5,082 bases of DNA from Bacteroidota bacterium. Lineage in GTDB: Bacteria > Bacteroidota > Ignavibacteria > Ignavibacteriales > Ignavibacteriaceae. The notes under the pieces were generated by a model, which was not told the DNA's origin, did not search any database, and saw only the letters and a program-made list of their open reading frames with translations. Positions 4,654-5,082 of the stretch are shown here, piece after piece; positions within the stretch are counted from its first letter, which is position 1, and every line of letters begins with the position of its first letter. Where the stretch lies: the NCBI GenBank assembly GCA_021793635.1, contig JAJYSI010000284.1, forward strand, positions 1 to 5,082, given 5' to 3'. Made by a program: the position numbers and the translations under genes.

Positions 4654-4734
4654 TAAATTCGTGGGCTGCTTTTTTGCTTTTTAATAGATTTCTTACAAAT
4701 GATTACTATTTATTTTAATATTAAAAGAGGGGGA

Positions 4735-4863
4735 TAATAATCTGCAGCGAAAGGGTTTTACATAAAGAACAATAACCTTGTTCAAAAAGTTATGTGTCGC
4801 TCCTCCGGAGCTTTTTTCTTTTTTTCCATCTTTTTCTACTGATATGTCACCGCTCTGCGGTTC
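4735..4863. repeat. Composite hairpin repeat, copy A4 (left part)
   Basis: It begins 'aataatctgcagcgaaaggg' (4736-4755) like A3, with the first stem ATAAC/GTTAT (4772-4776 with 4789-4793), the kept GCTCC-TCC-GGAGC hairpin (4799-4811), a diverged T-rich spacer, and CCGC-TCT-GCGG (4850-4860). It is diverged from the other copies mostly in the spacer, while the paired modules are unchanged. This favours selection on, or targeted spread of, the stems. Confidence 0.72.
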
Positions 4864-4915
4864 TGAACGTTTTTTGCGACTGAGATATCCCATGATCTAT
4901 ATGGCTGACTAGGCT

Positions 4916-5002
4916 ATTCGTGGGATTTCTCCCCGCATACGGGGCAGGCTCCGGCTTAAGCCGGATTCGAAATGACAACTATTTTTTTCTTGTCATATCG
5001 AA
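4916..5002. repeat. Cluster of palindromes near the right edge
   Basis: It contains a lone right arm attcgtggg (4916-4924), ccccg-cata-cgggg (4931-4944), the perfect palindrome tccggcttaagccgga (4950-4965), and a 13-bp inverted repeat ttcgaaatgacaa/ttgtcatatcgaa with one mismatch (4966-4978 with 4990-5002). The 'gaaatgaca' inverted repeat resembles dispersed elements common in Bacteroidota intergenic DNA. Nothing coding is seen from 4866 to the end; 5003-5082 shows no feature I can name. Confidence 0.65.
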
Positions 5003-5082
5003 CAGCCTCTGCCGGCTGGTTCTGAATGTTGAAGGGGGTATGGCTCATAAATGAACTCAAGCTTCAGTTCTATATAATTATG

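Noticed and set aside
4693..4893. Minus-strand open frame of 66 codons
   Set aside because: Same reason: a chance frame through repeat copy A4.

Overview
The window is AT-rich bacterial DNA. All recognisable protein genes lie on the minus strand, set among dense small palindromic repeats. No rRNA, tRNA, CRISPR array or transposase gene is visible. Gene content (an undecaprenyl-phosphate sugar transferase, two small toxin-antitoxin-like cassettes), weak or absent Shine-Dalgarno sequences at most starts, and intergenic repeats of the 'cgaaatgaca' and 'gtgacgagtgacgag' kinds suggest the Bacteroidota/Ignavibacteriota group. That assignment is an inference from style, not from a marker gene.

Layout: positions 1-320 hold gene debris, namely a C-terminal scrap of a nucleotide-sugar epimerase (100-180) and the first 27 codons of a second copy of the sugar transferase gene (231-314). 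A HicB/HicA-like cassette follows (878 to 374, minus strand). Positions 958-1452 are repeats: a composite element of triplet-loop hairpins, then two hairpins with a TGAA centre enclosed by a 22-bp direct repeat. A second two-gene cassette (1972 to 1461, minus strand) pairs a probable small BECR-fold nuclease with a DUF2283 protein; similar composite repeats lie on both sides of it. Repeats fill 2131-2633.

The main gene, 4052 to 2649 on the minus strand, is a WcaJ-type polyprenyl-phosphate hexose-1-phosphate transferase that would start lipid-linked polysaccharide synthesis at the inner membrane. It is interrupted by an in-frame TAA at 2808-2810, exactly where the family has Gln in the GWAQV motif. 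The remaining 52 codons are intact and recognisable. Upstream of it (4139-4234) lies a fragment of a GDP-mannose 3,5-epimerase-like gene, so the window looks like the eroding edge of a polysaccharide locus.

Positions 4288-4665 hold a 354-bp non-coding MITE-like element with perfect 17-bp terminal inverted repeats and a 4-bp TAAA duplication, inserted exactly in the loop of a hairpin that occurs uninterrupted, in a sister version, at 1360-1379. Inside it is a nested palindrome: a 14-bp hairpin sits in the 4-nt loop of another hairpin, and the loop bases CATA are duplicated on both sides. A similar arrangement with CAGG occurs twice more. This recurring pattern of palindromes placed in or beside palindromes with a 4-nt duplication is the most unusual signal here and may reflect a small mobile-palindrome process.
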